Shown here: positions 32,813 to 42,371 of the stretch, piece by piece
Layout: the number at the start of each line of letters is the position of its first letter
How positions within the stretch are numbered: position 1 is the first letter of the stretch
Source: an uncultured Sphingomonas sp.
GTDB lineage: Bacteria > Pseudomonadota > Alphaproteobacteria > Sphingomonadales > Sphingomonadaceae
Direction of reading: 5' to 3'
Assembly: GCA_913775315.1 (NCBI GenBank)
Contig: CAJYIX010000011.1
Coordinates: 1 to 63,490 of the forward strand
DNA length: 63,490 nt
Translations under genes and position numbers: made by a program
The notes under the pieces: generated by a model
Databases searched by the model: none
What the model saw: only the letters and a program-made list of their open reading frames with translations
What the model was told of the DNA's origin: nothing

Positions 32813-34126
32813 TCAGCCCGGCAGCGCGATCGTCGCGCGCAGGCCGCCCTCGGCGCGGTTGGTGAGGTCGAGGCTCCCGCCCTCAGCCGCCGCCGCGCGC
32901 GCGACGATCGACAGACCCAGGCCGAAGCCGGCGGTGTCGCGCCCGCGCGCATTGTCGAGCCGGACGAAGGGTTCGAGGACGAGCGCCAGCGATTCCTCGG
33001 GGATGCCCGGCCCGTCATCCTCGACATGCAGGCAGACATGGCCCGGCCGCTTTTCCAGCCGCACGATCACCTCGCGCCCGTAATGGACGCCATTGTCGAC
33101 GAGGTTCGTGACCGCGCGGCGAAAGCTCGACGGGCGGACGGAATGTTCCAGATGCGACGGCCCCTCATAGCGCACGGCATGGCCATGGTCGCTGGCATCG
33201 TCGGCGAGGCTGGCGCACAGGACGGCAATATCGACGCGGCGCGGCTTCTCCGGATCGGCCTCCCCGCCCAGAAACGCGAGGAGCGAGTTTACCATCGCCT
33301 CCATCCCCTCGATATCGGCGGCGACCTCCCGCCGCAGGCCCTCGTCCGGGATCGCCTCGGTTCGCAGTTGCAGGCGGGCAAGGGGCGTGCGCAGGTCGTG
33401 ACCGACTGCGGCAAGCGCGCGCGTCCGCTCGTCGATCAGCCGGCGGATGCGCGCCTGCATCGTGTTGAACGCCGCGATCAGCCGGCGGATCTCGACCGGC
33501 CCCGCTTCGTCCAGCTCGGGCAGCGCCTCGCCGGGGGTATAGCGCTCGACCGCGCCGGTCAGGCCGCGAATGGGTTTCAGCGTGCGGCGGATGAGCAGGC
33601 CGCCGAGCAGCATCACCGCGAACACCGGGATCAGCGCCGCGATCATCCGCTCGATCGGCACGCCCGCCGACCGCACCGGCTCGACCGTGCGGAAATAGAC
33701 CCAGCTTCGATCGGGCAGGCGCATCGTGCCGGTGATCACCGACTTGGTCCCGACGCGGAGCAGCGCGAGGCGGACCTGCTGGTTTTCGAGGCCGGGTTCC
33801 CAAGCGATGACCTGATCGCGAATCTGGTTCGGGGCGGGGCCGTTCTGCGGCAGCGTCGGTTCGGCCGCGCTCCAGCGGACGATGTAGCGGTCGGTGGTCA
33901 GTTCGTCGGCATAGCGCGCGCGGGCGGGCGGCGGCGACTGGCCGACCAGCCGGCGGACGATGACCAGATGCTCGGCCAGCCGCCGCGCCTCGTCGTCGCG
34001 GACCGAAAACTCGGTGGCGCGTTCGTAAAGCAGCGTGCTGGCAACAAACTCGAGCGCGAGCGCAAAGAGCAGGATCGCGACCAGCCGCCCGATCAGGCCC
34101 ATCGCCGGCCAGTGCGGGCGCATCAT
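32813..34126 (-). CDS. Sensor histidine kinase, EnvZ-like
   Basis: 437 residues. Two membrane helices (about 10-30 and 160-180) flank a periplasmic domain of about 130 residues containing 'DDEARRLAEHLVIVRRLVGQ'. A HAMP linker ('IRRTLKPIRGLTGAVERY') leads to the phosphoacceptor His in 'VGHDLRTPLARLQLR'. ATP-binding boxes are 'RRAVTNLVDNGVHYG' (N box, with NxxDN), 'VEDDGPGIPEE' (G1) and 'GFGLGLSIVARAA' (G2). It is cotranscribed with the OmpR-type regulator, sharing an ATGA overlap. The signal is unknown; the pair sits between SulP and the MHS transporter. Confidence 0.92.
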   Translation of the reverse strand: MMRPHWPAMGLIGRLVAILLFALALEFVASTLLYERATEFSVRDDEARRLAEHLVIVRRLVGQSPPPARARYADELTTDRYIVRWSAAEPTLPQNGPAPNQIRDQVIAWEPGLENQQVRLALLRVGTKSVITGTMRLPDRSWVYFRTVEPVRSAGVPIERMIAALIPVFAVMLLGGLLIRRTLKPIRGLTGAVERYTPGEALPELDEAGPVEIRRLIAAFNTMQARIRRLIDERTRALAAVGHDLRTPLARLQLRTEAIPDEGLRREVAADIEGMEAMVNSLLAFLGGEADPEKPRRVDIAVLCASLADDASDHGHAVRYEGPSHLEHSVRPSSFRRAVTNLVDNGVHYGREVIVRLEKRPGHVCLHVEDDGPGIPEESLALVLEPFVRLDNARGRDTAGFGLGLSIVARAAAAEGGSLDLTNRAEGGLRATIALPG

Positions 34127-34827
34127 TCGCGCGTGACCGGCGCACTCAGCATATAGCCGACGCCGCGCACGGTGACGATCGGCGCGGGCCGCTCCTCGGT
34201 CGACAGCTTGCGGCGCAGGCGGCTGATGAGCACGTCGATGGAGCGGTCGGACGAATCGCCGATCCGCGTGCGCGACAGCTCGATCAGCCGCTCGCGCGCG
34301 ATCACGCGCTGCGCATGATCGACGAGGACGGCGAGCAGGTCGAACTCGGCGCCGGTCAGGTCGACCACCGCCTCGGTCGGGGAGCGGAGTTCACGGCGGG
34401 GCAGGTCGATCGTCCATCCCTCGAACGTCGCGATTCCCTTCGACCGCTCGTCCTCGCCGCCGCCGCCGCGCGATTCCCAGCGGCGCAGGACGGCGCGGAC
34501 GCGGGCGATCAGCTCGCGCGTGCCGAACGGCTTGGGCAGGTAGTCGTCGGCACCGAGTTCGAGGCCGATGACGCGGTCGACCTCGCTGCCCTTGGCGCTG
34601 ATGAAGATGATGGGGACGTCGCTTTGCTGGCGGATGCGGCGGCACAGGTCGATGCCGCTGGTGCCGGGCAGCATGATGTCGAGCAGGACGAGCTCGACAT
34701 CGCCGCCCTCGAACGCCTGCCAGAATTCGGGCGCGGCTGCGCAGGCGCGCACCTGATAGCCGTTTTCCTGAAGCGCGCGGGCGGTAAGGACGCGCAGCGC
34801 CGGATCGTCTTCGACAAGCAGGATCAT
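34123..34827 (-). CDS. OmpR-family response regulator
   Basis: 234 residues. The receiver domain has the acidic pair in 'LVEDDPAL', the phospho-acceptor D50 in 'LVLLDIMLPG', and Lys in 'DYLPKPFGTRELIAR'. The C-terminal winged helix shows 'VDLTGAEFDLLAVLVDHAQR' and 'SRTRIGDSSDRSIDVLISRL' ending in 'VRGVGYMLS'. It would control genes in response to the adjacent histidine kinase, whose start overlaps its stop. The likely promoter lies in the 42-base gap to the MHS transporter gene or upstream of that gene. Confidence 0.95.
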   Translation of the reverse strand: MILLVEDDPALRVLTARALQENGYQVRACAAAPEFWQAFEGGDVELVLLDIMLPGTSGIDLCRRIRQQSDVPIIFISAKGSEVDRVIGLELGADDYLPKPFGTRELIARVRAVLRRWESRGGGGEDERSKGIATFEGWTIDLPRRELRSPTEAVVDLTGAEFDLLAVLVDHAQRVIARERLIELSRTRIGDSSDRSIDVLISRLRRKLSTEERPAPIVTVRGVGYMLSAPVTRE

Positions 34828-34869
34828 GGGCGGGGATGTAACGATCCCCGCCCGATCAATCCAGCCGGG

Positions 34870-36192
34870 TTAGTCGAGGCGGCGCGCCAGTTCCTTGTTG
34901 AGGCCGAGCGCCACCAGCGTGCCGATCGCGCCGGACAAAAGGTAACCGCCCGCCGCCGCGAGCCCGAAATAATGGGTGAGCGCCAGCGCCGCGAGCGGGG
35001 CGAAGCCCGCGCCGAACAGCCAGGCCAGGTCGCTGGTGAGCGCCGCGCCGGTATAGCGCGCGCGCTTCGGAAAGTTGCTGGTGACGGCACCCGACGACTG
35101 GCCGAACGACAGGCCGAGCAGGATGAACCCCGAGATCATGAACACCGACTCGCCGACCGCGCCGCCGCGCAGCAACTGCGGTGCGAAGCCAGAGAACACC
35201 GCGATCGCCGCGGCGGTATAGCCGAGCACCGAACGGCGGCCGATCCGATCCGCCAGCCACCCCGACGCGACGATCGAAGCCAGGCCAAAGCCCGCGCCCA
35301 CCATTTCGATCACGAGAAAGCGGGTGATGCTCTCGCCGGTGTAGACATAGACCCAGGAGAGCGGGAACACCGTCACCATGTGGAACAGCGCGAAGCTGGC
35401 GAGCGGGGCGAACGCGCCGATGACGATGTTGCGCCACTGCGCCTTGATCGTCGGGGCGACGCGCGAGGGAGTGAGCTCGCGCGTCTTGAACAGGTCGGCA
35501 TATTCGGCGGTCACGACCATGCGAAGCCGCGCGAACAGCGCCACGACGTTGAGCGCGAAGGCGACGAAGAAGGGATAGCGCCAGCCCCAGGCGAAGAAAT
35601 CCTTGGCCCCGATCGTGCCGAGCAGGAACGCGAACAGGCCGCTTGCCACCAACAGGCCGAGCGGCGCACCGAGCTGCGGCACCATCGCCCACCAGCCGCG
35701 CTTCCCGTCGGGTGCGTTGAGCGCGAGGAGTGACGAGAGGCCGTCCCACGCGCCGCCCAGCGCGATGCCCTGACCGATACGCAGGATGGCGAGGATCACC
35801 GCCGCCCAGATGCCCGCCGCCTGATAGCTCGGGAGGAAACCGACCGACACGGTCGAGGTGCCGAGCAGGAACAGCGCGATGGTGAGCTTCGTCCCGCGCC
35901 CGTGCCGCCGGTCGATCGCCATGAAGATCTGCGTGCCGATCGGCCGCGCAACGAAGGCGAGCGGGAACAAAGCGAAGGACAGAAGCGTCGCGGTCACGCG
36001 ATCCGCGAACGGGAAGATGAGCTGCGGGAACACGATCACGCTGGCGATCGCGTAGACGAAGAAATCGAAGAATTCGGAGGTGCGCCCGATGATGACGCCG
36101 ATCGCGATCTCTCCCGGCCGGACATGCTCGTCGGCATGCAGGGCGCGGGCGTCCTGCTCGAGCGCGTGGGAATGGGCGACGGCTTCGGCCAT
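34870..36192 (-). CDS. MFS transporter, metabolite:H+ symporter (MHS) type
   Basis: 440 residues, twelve membrane helices. MHS marks are the early 'IGRTSEFFDFFVYAIASVIV', 'PLAFVARPIGTQIFMAIDRR' with the basic loop 'HGRGTKLTI', 'LRIGQGIALGGAWDGLSSL' and a loop 'ADRIGRRSVLGY' after helix 8. Relatives carry carboxylates, betaine or sugars acids with protons; no substrate can be given. I use ATG at 36190-36192, which has AAAGGA ten bases upstream; ATG at 36199-36201 is an alternative. It is divergent from the cyo operon, sharing a 141-base gap with a perfect palindrome. Confidence 0.87.
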   Translation of the reverse strand: MAEAVAHSHALEQDARALHADEHVRPGEIAIGVIIGRTSEFFDFFVYAIASVIVFPQLIFPFADRVTATLLSFALFPLAFVARPIGTQIFMAIDRRHGRGTKLTIALFLLGTSTVSVGFLPSYQAAGIWAAVILAILRIGQGIALGGAWDGLSSLLALNAPDGKRGWWAMVPQLGAPLGLLVASGLFAFLLGTIGAKDFFAWGWRYPFFVAFALNVVALFARLRMVVTAEYADLFKTRELTPSRVAPTIKAQWRNIVIGAFAPLASFALFHMVTVFPLSWVYVYTGESITRFLVIEMVGAGFGLASIVASGWLADRIGRRSVLGYTAAAIAVFSGFAPQLLRGGAVGESVFMISGFILLGLSFGQSSGAVTSNFPKRARYTGAALTSDLAWLFGAGFAPLAALALTHYFGLAAAGGYLLSGAIGTLVALGLNKELARRLD

Positions 36193-36280
36193 GACGGGCA
36201 TATCCTTTGGGCGGGGCCTTTGGGCGAGCAACCCGCGAACCGCGATTCCGGTCCCTTACGCGGTCCACGGCCGATGGGGC

Positions 36281-36299
36281 ATAGGACATTTTGTCCTAT
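36281..36299. promoter_or_regulatory. Perfect operator-like palindrome upstream of the cyo operon
   Basis: ATAGGACA-TTT-TGTCCTAT is an exact 8-3-8 inverted repeat, 35 bases before the cyoA ATG and 89 bases before the MHS transporter start. The arms are AT-flanked in an otherwise GC-rich gap, which fits a dimeric repressor or activator site. The regulator is not known; the half-site does not match FNR/FixK or the usual RegA sites I can recall. Confidence 0.5.
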
Positions 36300-36333
36300 T
36301 CCGCGCAGCCGCCCACGGGCCTAGCTCCGCGTC

Positions 36334-37437
36334 ATGCTGAACCGCACGCGCGCCCCGGCCCTCCGTTTCGCGACCCTTGCTGCCGCCCTGCTCGCGCTCG
36401 GCGGTTGTGACATGGTCGTCATGAACCCTTCGGGCGACGTCGCGCGCCAGCAAGCGGACCTGATCCTGTGGTCGACGGGGCTGATGCTGCTCATCATCGT
36501 GCCGGTGATGGTGCTGACCGCGGTTTTCGCATGGCGCTACCGCGCTAGCAACGAAGAGGCCGAGTACGCGCCCGAGTGGAATCACTCGACCGGGCTCGAG
36601 CTTATCATCTGGTCGGCGCCGCTCCTCATCGTCATCATGCTAGGCGCGCTGACCTGGGTCGCGACGCACACGCTCGACCCCTATCGCCCGATCGGCCGGA
36701 TCGCGGCGGGCAAGCCCGTCCCCGCGACGCAGCGCCCGCTGGAGGTGCAGGTCGTCTCGCTCGACTGGAAATGGCTGTTCATCTATCCCGAGCAGGGGGT
36801 GGCGAGCGTCAACGAACTGGTCGTCCCTGTCGACCGCCAAGTGCGTTTCCGCCTCTCCTCGTCGAGCGTCATGAACACCTTCTACGTGCCGGCGATGGCG
36901 GGCATGATCTACACGATGCCGGGCATGGAGACGAAGCTTCACGCCGTCCTCAACAAGACCGGTGATTTCGAGGGCATGTCCGCGCATTACAGCGGCGCGG
37001 GCTTCTCGAAGATGCGCTTCCGCACCTATTCGGTCGACGAGGCCGGGTTCGAGAAGTGGGTCGCGAAGGCCAAGGGCGCGCAGGGTCGGCTCGATGCCAA
37101 GACCTATCTCCAGCTCGAACAGCCGAGCGAGGATGATACGCCGCGTCAGTTCGCCGGGGTCGAGCAGGGCATTTTCAGCCGCATCGTCAACATGTGCGTG
37201 CGCCCGAACCAGCCCTGCATGACCGAATCGATGCACGGGATGCACGGCAATTCCGGCCTGCCCGCGCCCACCAACAACGCGGTCCGTCCGCGCACCCCGC
37301 CGGCCTTCGACCGCGCGCCGGGTGAGGACGTGCCGAGCCCGCGCACCGACGCGGCGGGCAAGGGCGCCAGCTCGCCCGCCCGCACCGGCAGCGGTGCCGC
37401 CGCCAATCGCGAAACGCCCACGCAGAAGGGTGAGTGA
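36334..37437 (+). CDS. cyoA: Cytochrome bo3-type quinol oxidase subunit II
   Basis: 367 residues. A lipoprotein signal ends in 'LLALGGCDM', so the N-terminus is anchored in the membrane by a lipid. Two membrane helices follow ([18 protein letters not shown] and '[20 protein letters not shown]'). The periplasmic cupredoxin-like domain ('[20 protein letters not shown]', '[20 protein letters not shown]') lacks the CuA ligands, as expected for a quinol oxidase. The last 80 residues are Pro/Ala/Thr-rich and variable. First gene of a seven-gene run to regA. Confidence 0.93.
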   Translation: MLNRTRAPALRFATLAAALLALGGCDMVVMNPSGDVARQQADLILWSTGLMLLIIVPVMVLTAVFAWRYRASNEEAEYAPEWNHSTGLELIIWSAPLLIVIMLGALTWVATHTLDPYRPIGRIAAGKPVPATQRPLEVQVVSLDWKWLFIYPEQGVASVNELVVPVDRQVRFRLSSSSVMNTFYVPAMAGMIYTMPGMETKLHAVLNKTGDFEGMSAHYSGAGFSKMRFRTYSVDEAGFEKWVAKAKGAQGRLDAKTYLQLEQPSEDDTPRQFAGVEQGIFSRIVNMCVRPNQPCMTESMHGMHGNSGLPAPTNNAVRPRTPPAFDRAPGEDVPSPRTDAAGKGASSPARTGSGAAANRETPTQKGE

Positions 37438-37444
37438 GGAACTC

Positions 37445-39436
37445 ATGTCCGACGCAGTCTATCAGATGATCTTCGGTCGCCTGACGCTCGACGCGCTGCC
37501 GCTGCACGAACCGATCGTCGTCGCGACGTTCGGCGTCGTGGCGCTGGGCGGCCTCGCGCTCCTCGGCCTCATCACCAAATACAAGCTCTGGGGCTACCTC
37601 TGGAGCGAGTGGTTCACGACGGTCGATCACAAGAAGATCGGCATCATGTACATGATCCTCGGCACCGTCATGCTGCTGCGCGGGTTCGCCGACGCGATCA
37701 TGATGCGGTTGCAGCAGGCGATGGCCTTCAACGGGTCCGAAGGGTATCTGGACGCCCACCATTACGACCAGATCTTCACCGCGCACGGCGTCATCATGAT
37801 CTTCTTCGTGGCGATGCCGTTCGTCACGGGGCTGATGAACTATGTCGTCCCGCTCCAGATCGGCGCGCGCGACGTGAGCTTCCCGTTCCTCAACAATTTC
37901 AGTTTCTGGATGACCGCCGCGGGCGCGGGGCTGGTCATGGCGAGCCTGTTCGTGGGTGAGTTCGCCAAGACCGGCTGGCTGGCGATGGCACCCTTGTCGG
38001 GGCTTGATTACTCGCCGGACGTCGGCGTCGACTATTATATCTGGGCGTTGCAGATCGCCGGCGTCGGCACATTGCTGTCCGGCGTCAACCTGATCGCGAC
38101 CATCGTCAAGATGCGCGCGCCGGGCATGAGCCTGATGAAGATGCCGGTCTTCACCTGGTCGGCGCTCGTCACCAACGTGCTGATCGTCGCGGCCTTCCCC
38201 GTGCTGACGGCGGTGCTCGCCTTCCTCAGCCTCGACCGCTATGTCGGCACCAACTTCTTCACGAACACGCTCGGCGGCAACCCGATGATGTACGTGAACA
38301 TGATCTGGATCTGGGGCCACCCGGAAGTCTACATCCTGATCCTTCCCGCATTCGGCGTGTTCAGCGAGGTCGTGTCGACCTTCTCGGGCAAGCGGCTGTT
38401 CGGCTATACCTCGATGATCTACGCGCTGATCGTCATCTGCATCCTCGCCTATCTCGTGTGGCTGCACCACTTCTTCACGATGGGGTCGGGGGCGAGCGTC
38501 AACAGCTTCTTCGGCATCACGACGATGATCATCTCGATCCCGACGGGAGCGAAGATCTTCAACTGGCTGTTCACGATGTACAAGGGGCGCATCCGCTACG
38601 AGCTGCCGATGATGTGGGCGATCGCGTTCATGCTGACCTTTACCGTGGGCGGCATGACGGGCGTGCTGCTGGCGGTGCCGCCGGCGGACTTTGTGCTCCA
38701 CAACTCGCTGTTCCTCGTCGCGCACTTCCACAACGTCATCATCGGCGGCGTGCTGTTCGGGATGTTCGCTGGCATCAACTACTGGTGGCCCAAGGCGTTC
38801 GGGTTCAAGCTCGATCGCAAGTGGGGGCTGGTGAGCTTCTGGGCGTGGGTCGTCGGCTTCTGGACTGCGTTCACCCCGCTCTATGTCCTGGGCCTGATGG
38901 GCGTCACCCGTCGCCTGCGCACCTTCGACGATCCGAGCCTCCAGATCTGGTTCGTCATCGCGGGGATCGGTGCGGCGATCGTCGCGGTGGGCATCGCCGC
39001 ATTCCTGATCCAGATCGCGGTCAGCATCCTCAATCGCGACAAGCTGCGCGACGAGACCGGCGATCCGTGGGGCGGCCGCACGCTCGAATGGGCGACCACC
39101 TCGCCGCCGCCGCATTACAATTTCGCGTTCACGCCGGTGGTCCACGACCTCGACGCGTGGCACGACATGAAGGCGCGCGGCGGCAAGGTTCCGGCCGAAG
39201 GGTACATGGACATCCACATGCCCAAGTACACGGGCGCGGGCGTCATCCTCGCCGGCCTGTCGGCGGTCTGCGGCTTCGGCCTCGTGTGGCACATCTGGTG
39301 GATGGCGGGCGGCGCGCTGGCCGGCATCGTCGGCTTCGCGATCTGGCACAGCTTCGACTATGACCGCGACTATTACGTCACCGCAGACGAAGTCGCCGAA
39401 ACCGAGCGCGCCGGGCGCGTGATGGCAGGGGCCTGA
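37445..39436 (+). CDS. cyoB: Cytochrome bo3-type quinol oxidase subunit I
   Basis: 663 residues, about fifteen membrane helices. Heme-copper signature regions are all visible: '[19 protein letters not shown]' with a heme His, '[20 protein letters not shown]' with CuB His cross-linked to Tyr, 'HHFFTMG' with two CuB His, and '[13 protein letters not shown]' with heme His pairs. '[17 protein letters not shown]' is the usual N-terminal phrase of CyoB. It reduces O2 to water with ubiquinol and pumps protons. The ATG at 37445 is 7 bases after cyoA and has a GAGGAACTC site. Confidence 0.96.
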   Translation: MSDAVYQMIFGRLTLDALPLHEPIVVATFGVVALGGLALLGLITKYKLWGYLWSEWFTTVDHKKIGIMYMILGTVMLLRGFADAIMMRLQQAMAFNGSEGYLDAHHYDQIFTAHGVIMIFFVAMPFVTGLMNYVVPLQIGARDVSFPFLNNFSFWMTAAGAGLVMASLFVGEFAKTGWLAMAPLSGLDYSPDVGVDYYIWALQIAGVGTLLSGVNLIATIVKMRAPGMSLMKMPVFTWSALVTNVLIVAAFPVLTAVLAFLSLDRYVGTNFFTNTLGGNPMMYVNMIWIWGHPEVYILILPAFGVFSEVVSTFSGKRLFGYTSMIYALIVICILAYLVWLHHFFTMGSGASVNSFFGITTMIISIPTGAKIFNWLFTMYKGRIRYELPMMWAIAFMLTFTVGGMTGVLLAVPPADFVLHNSLFLVAHFHNVIIGGVLFGMFAGINYWWPKAFGFKLDRKWGLVSFWAWVVGFWTAFTPLYVLGLMGVTRRLRTFDDPSLQIWFVIAGIGAAIVAVGIAAFLIQIAVSILNRDKLRDETGDPWGGRTLEWATTSPPPHYNFAFTPVVHDLDAWHDMKARGGKVPAEGYMDIHMPKYTGAGVILAGLSAVCGFGLVWHIWWMAGGALAGIVGFAIWHSFDYDRDYYVTADEVAETERAGRVMAGA

Positions 39437-39440
39437 AGCG

Positions 39441-40067
39441 ATGGCGAACCACACCGCAACCACAGCCGACGCGCCCCATTTCTGGGAGACCGAGCCGCAT
39501 CATCACGAGGCGGGGTCGAGCACGATGCTCGGCTTCTGGCTCTATCTGATGAGCGACTGCCTCATCTTCGCGATGCTGTTCGCGGGCTGGGGCGTCTATG
39601 GCCAGAGCGCCGCGGGCGGCCCCACCGCGCCCGAACTGTTCGACCTGAAGCTTGTCGCGCTCAACACCGCGATGCTCCTGTTCAGCTCGATCACCTACGG
39701 CTTCGCGATGATCGCGGCGCAGGAGGACAAGAAGGGCGCAACGCTCGGCTGGCTGGCCGTCACCGGCCTGTTCGGCGCGGCGTTCCTTGGAATCGAGCTC
39801 TACGAGTTCGCGCACCTGATCCACGAGGGGGCGGGGCCGCAGCGGTCGGCGTTCCTGTCGAGCTTCTTCGCGCTGGTCGGCACCCACGGGCTGCACGTCT
39901 TCTTCGGCATGATCTGGCTGACCGTGCTGATGGTGCAGGTGGCGAAGAAGGGCCTGATCGCGGCGAACACCCGCCGGCTCGCCTGCCTCAGCCTGTTCTG
40001 GCACTTCCTCGACGTCGTGTGGATCGGCGTCTTCACCTTCGTGTACCTGCTGGGGTCGATGCAATGA
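39441..40067 (+). CDS. cyoC: Cytochrome bo3-type quinol oxidase subunit III
   Basis: 208 residues, five membrane helices. Subunit III signature 'TMLGFWLYLMSDCLIFAMLF' and 'FALVGTHGLHVFFGMIWL' are present, with the typical Glu in 'GIELYEFAHLI'. The N-terminus is His-rich and hydrophilic. It is placed 4 bases after cyoB, and its stop overlaps the cyoD start as ATGA. It stabilises the oxidase and the proton pathway of subunit I. Confidence 0.95.
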   Translation: MANHTATTADAPHFWETEPHHHEAGSSTMLGFWLYLMSDCLIFAMLFAGWGVYGQSAAGGPTAPELFDLKLVALNTAMLLFSSITYGFAMIAAQEDKKGATLGWLAVTGLFGAAFLGIELYEFAHLIHEGAGPQRSAFLSSFFALVGTHGLHVFFGMIWLTVLMVQVAKKGLIAANTRRLACLSLFWHFLDVVWIGVFTFVYLLGSMQ

Positions 40068-40459
40068 GCCACGACGCACACACGGCCGATCATGGCGAGG
40101 GCGGCGCCGCGCACGCCACGAGGCGGGGCTATGTCACCGGCTTCCTCCTGTCGGTCGTCCTTACGGCGATCCCGTTCGGGCTGGTGATGGGCGGCGTCAT
40201 TAACGACATGCGGATCACCGCCGGCATCGTCATGGCATTGGCGATCGTGCAGATCGTCGTCCACATGGTCTATTTCCTCCACATGGATACCAAGTCGGAG
40301 GGCGGCTGGACGCTGATGGCGCTGATCTTCACCGCGGTCATCGTCGTCATCACGATTGCCGGCTCGCTATGGGTGATGGTCAACATGAACCGCTACATGA
40401 TGCCGCCGATGCCGCCCGCATCCGCCGCGGCACCGATGTCGGACATGAGCGGCATGTGA
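40064..40459 (+). CDS. cyoD: Cytochrome bo3-type quinol oxidase subunit IV
   Basis: 131 residues, three membrane helices: 'YVTGFLLSVVLTAIPFGLVM', 'AGIVMALAIVQIVVHMVYFL' and 'ALIFTAVIVVITIAGSLWVM'. The 'VHMVYFLHMD' segment and the final 'MVNMNRYMM' are family-typical. The hydrophilic N-terminus is His- and Gly-rich. Start overlaps the cyoC stop. The C-terminal Met/Pro-rich tail is longer than in E. coli CyoD. Confidence 0.94.
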   Translation: MSHDAHTADHGEGGAAHATRRGYVTGFLLSVVLTAIPFGLVMGGVINDMRITAGIVMALAIVQIVVHMVYFLHMDTKSEGGWTLMALIFTAVIVVITIAGSLWVMVNMNRYMMPPMPPASAAAPMSDMSGM

Positions 40460-41100
40460 AGCGCGTCGCCGCCCGGATCGGCGTCCTTTCCCTCATCGTC
40501 CTGTTCGTCGGGCTCGGGATCTGGCAGCTCGAACGGCGGACGTGGAAGCTCGACCTGATCGCGCGGGTCGAGGCGCGGCTGAAGGCGCCGCCGGTGCCGC
40601 CATCGTCGCGGGGCGAGGAGTATACCCGCATCGCCGCGACCGGCCGCTGGGTGCCGGGGCGAGACACCTATACGCAGGCGGTAACCGAGCTCGGCGGCGG
40701 CTTCTGGGTAATGACGCCGCTCGACACGCCTGAGGGGCGCCTGCTCGTCAACCGCGGGTTTGTCACGGTGGATCGCCGGGGGAAGACCCCGCCGCCCGTC
40801 GGGCCGGTGCGGGTCAAGGGGCTGCTGCGCCTGAGCGAGCCGGGGGGCGGGTTCCTCCGCGCCAACGACCCCGCCGCCGACCGTTGGTACTCGCGCGACG
40901 TGGCGGCGATCGCGGCGGCGCGGCGGCTGGGGCCCGTGCTGCCCTGGTTCCTCGATGCCGGGGCGAACGGCGACAGCTGGCCGCGCGGGGGGCTTACGGT
41001 CGTGACGTTCCGCAACGCGCACCTGCAATATGCGCTGACGTGGTTCGCGATGGCGGGGCTGCTCGCGTTCCTCGCGTGGCGCGTTACGATCCGGCGATGA
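40456..41100 (+). CDS. SURF1-family oxidase assembly protein
   Basis: 214 residues from a GTG start that overlaps the cyoD stop (GTGA). Two membrane helices, at the very N-terminus ('IGVLSLIVLFVGLGIWQLER') and at the C-terminus ('LTWFAMAGLLAFLAWRV'), flank a periplasmic domain with 'RIAATGRWVPGRDTYTQAV', 'GFWVMTPLDT' and 'RLLVNRGFVTVDRR'. SURF1 binds heme and helps insert it into heme-copper oxidases. Its place at the end of a quinol oxidase operon suggests the bo3 enzyme as its client. No heme O synthase gene is seen here. Confidence 0.92.
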   Translation: MKRVAARIGVLSLIVLFVGLGIWQLERRTWKLDLIARVEARLKAPPVPPSSRGEEYTRIAATGRWVPGRDTYTQAVTELGGGFWVMTPLDTPEGRLLVNRGFVTVDRRGKTPPPVGPVRVKGLLRLSEPGGGFLRANDPAADRWYSRDVAAIAAARRLGPVLPWFLDAGANGDSWPRGGLTVVTFRNAHLQYALTWFAMAGLLAFLAWRVTIRR

Positions 41101-42371
41101 CGACGCTATCGCCGGAAGATGCGGGCCGCCGCAACCTGCTGCTCCTCGTCCAGCTACGCTGGCTGGCGGTGGCGGGGCAGATGGCGACGATCCTGGGCGT
41201 GCAGTTCGGCCTGGGGATCGCGCTGCCGATCCTGCCGATGTTCGCGACATTGGGCCTGCTGATCGGCCTCAACCTCGTACAGCTCCTGTCGGAGCGGCGA
41301 AGGGCGGTCACAAACAACCAGCTCTTCGCCGCGCTGCTGATCGACGTGGGCGCGCTCACCATCCAGCTTTACCTGTCGGGCGGCGCGACCAATCCGTTCG
41401 TCGGCCTGTTCCTGCTCCAGGTGGTGCTCGGCGCGATCCTGTTGAAGCCCGTCACGAGCTGGCTGATGGTCGCGGTGACGAGCGGGGCGTTTGCGGGGTT
41501 GACGGTCGACTATCACCGCCTCGACCTGCCCCCCGCAATGGCGAGCAACCATTCGCTGCCGTACCTCATCGGCAACTGGTTCAACTTCACGCTGGCCGCC
41601 GTGCTGATCGTGCTGTTCGTTACACGGATCGCGCGCAACCTGTCCGAACGCGACGCGCGGCTCGCAGCGCTGCGCCAGCAATCGGCGGAGACCGAGCATA
41701 TCGTCCGCATGGGCCTGCTCGCGAGCGGCGCGGCGCACGAACTCGGCACGCCGCTCTCGACCGTCGCGGTGGCGCTGGGCGATTGGGCACGCGATCCGGC
41801 GATCGCGGGCGACCCCGCGCGTGCCGAGGAGCTTGCCGACATGACCGCCGAGATTGCGCGGTGCAAGGCGATCCTGTCGGGTATCCTGCTCGCCGCGGGG
41901 GAGGTGACCGGCGCCGCGCCCGAGCGGACGACGCTGCGCCGCTTCCTGTCGGGCATCGTCGCGCGCTGGGACGAGGGGCAGCCGGGCCTCGTCCGGTTCG
42001 AGGACCGGCTCGGCCCCGACCGCGCGATCGTCGCCGACCGCGCGCTGTCGCAGGCGCTCACCAACGTCCTCGACAACGCCGCCGAAGCCGGCGCGCGCGC
42101 GATCGAGGTGACGGCGACGGCCAAGGACGGCGAACTCGTCCTGAGCGTGATCGACGACGGGCGCGGGGTGCCGCCCGGCATCCTCGCGCATCTGGGCAAG
42201 CCCTATCAGTCGAGCAAGAACCGGCGCGGGGCGGGGCTGGGGCTGTTCCTGGCGGTCAACGTGCTGCGCGTTCTGGGCGGCACGCTGTCGGTGGCCAATC
42301 GCAAGCTCGAGGGGGCGGAGGTTGTGTTCCGCCTGCCGCTCGCCGCGCTCATGCTGGAGGAGGCGCGATGA
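41097..42371 (+). CDS. regB: Redox-sensing histidine kinase, RegB/PrrB/ActS type
   Basis: 424 residues. Six N-terminal membrane helices include the quinone-site phrase 'GGATNPFVGLFLLQVVLGAI' of RegB proteins. The phosphoacceptor H214 is in 'LLASGAAHELGTPLSTVAV', the exact RegB H box, and C256 in 'EIARCKAILSGILLAAG' corresponds to the redox-active Cys near the dimer interface of known RegB. ATP-binding motifs 'LTNVLDNAAEAG', 'VIDDGRGVPPG' and 'GAGLGLFLAVNVLRVLGG' follow. The ATG overlaps the SURF1 stop; the regA start overlaps its own stop. It should sense respiratory redox state and the quinone pool, directly linked to the oxidase operon. Confidence 0.93.
   Translation: MTTLSPEDAGRRNLLLLVQLRWLAVAGQMATILGVQFGLGIALPILPMFATLGLLIGLNLVQLLSERRRAVTNNQLFAALLIDVGALTIQLYLSGGATNPFVGLFLLQVVLGAILLKPVTSWLMVAVTSGAFAGLTVDYHRLDLPPAMASNHSLPYLIGNWFNFTLAAVLIVLFVTRIARNLSERDARLAALRQQSAETEHIVRMGLLASGAAHELGTPLSTVAVALGDWARDPAIAGDPARAEELADMTAEIARCKAILSGILLAAGEVTGAAPERTTLRRFLSGIVARWDEGQPGLVRFEDRLGPDRAIVADRALSQALTNVLDNAAEAGARAIEVTATAKDGELVLSVIDDGRGVPPGILAHLGKPYQSSKNRRGAGLGLFLAVNVLRVLGGTLSVANRKLEGAEVVFRLPLAALMLEEAR

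Noticed and set aside
37187-39463. Very long open frame antisense to cyoA/cyoB
   Set aside because: Codes for a low-complexity Arg/Asp/His-rich product with no domain, exactly opposite well-conserved oxidase genes; a shadow caused by high GC content.
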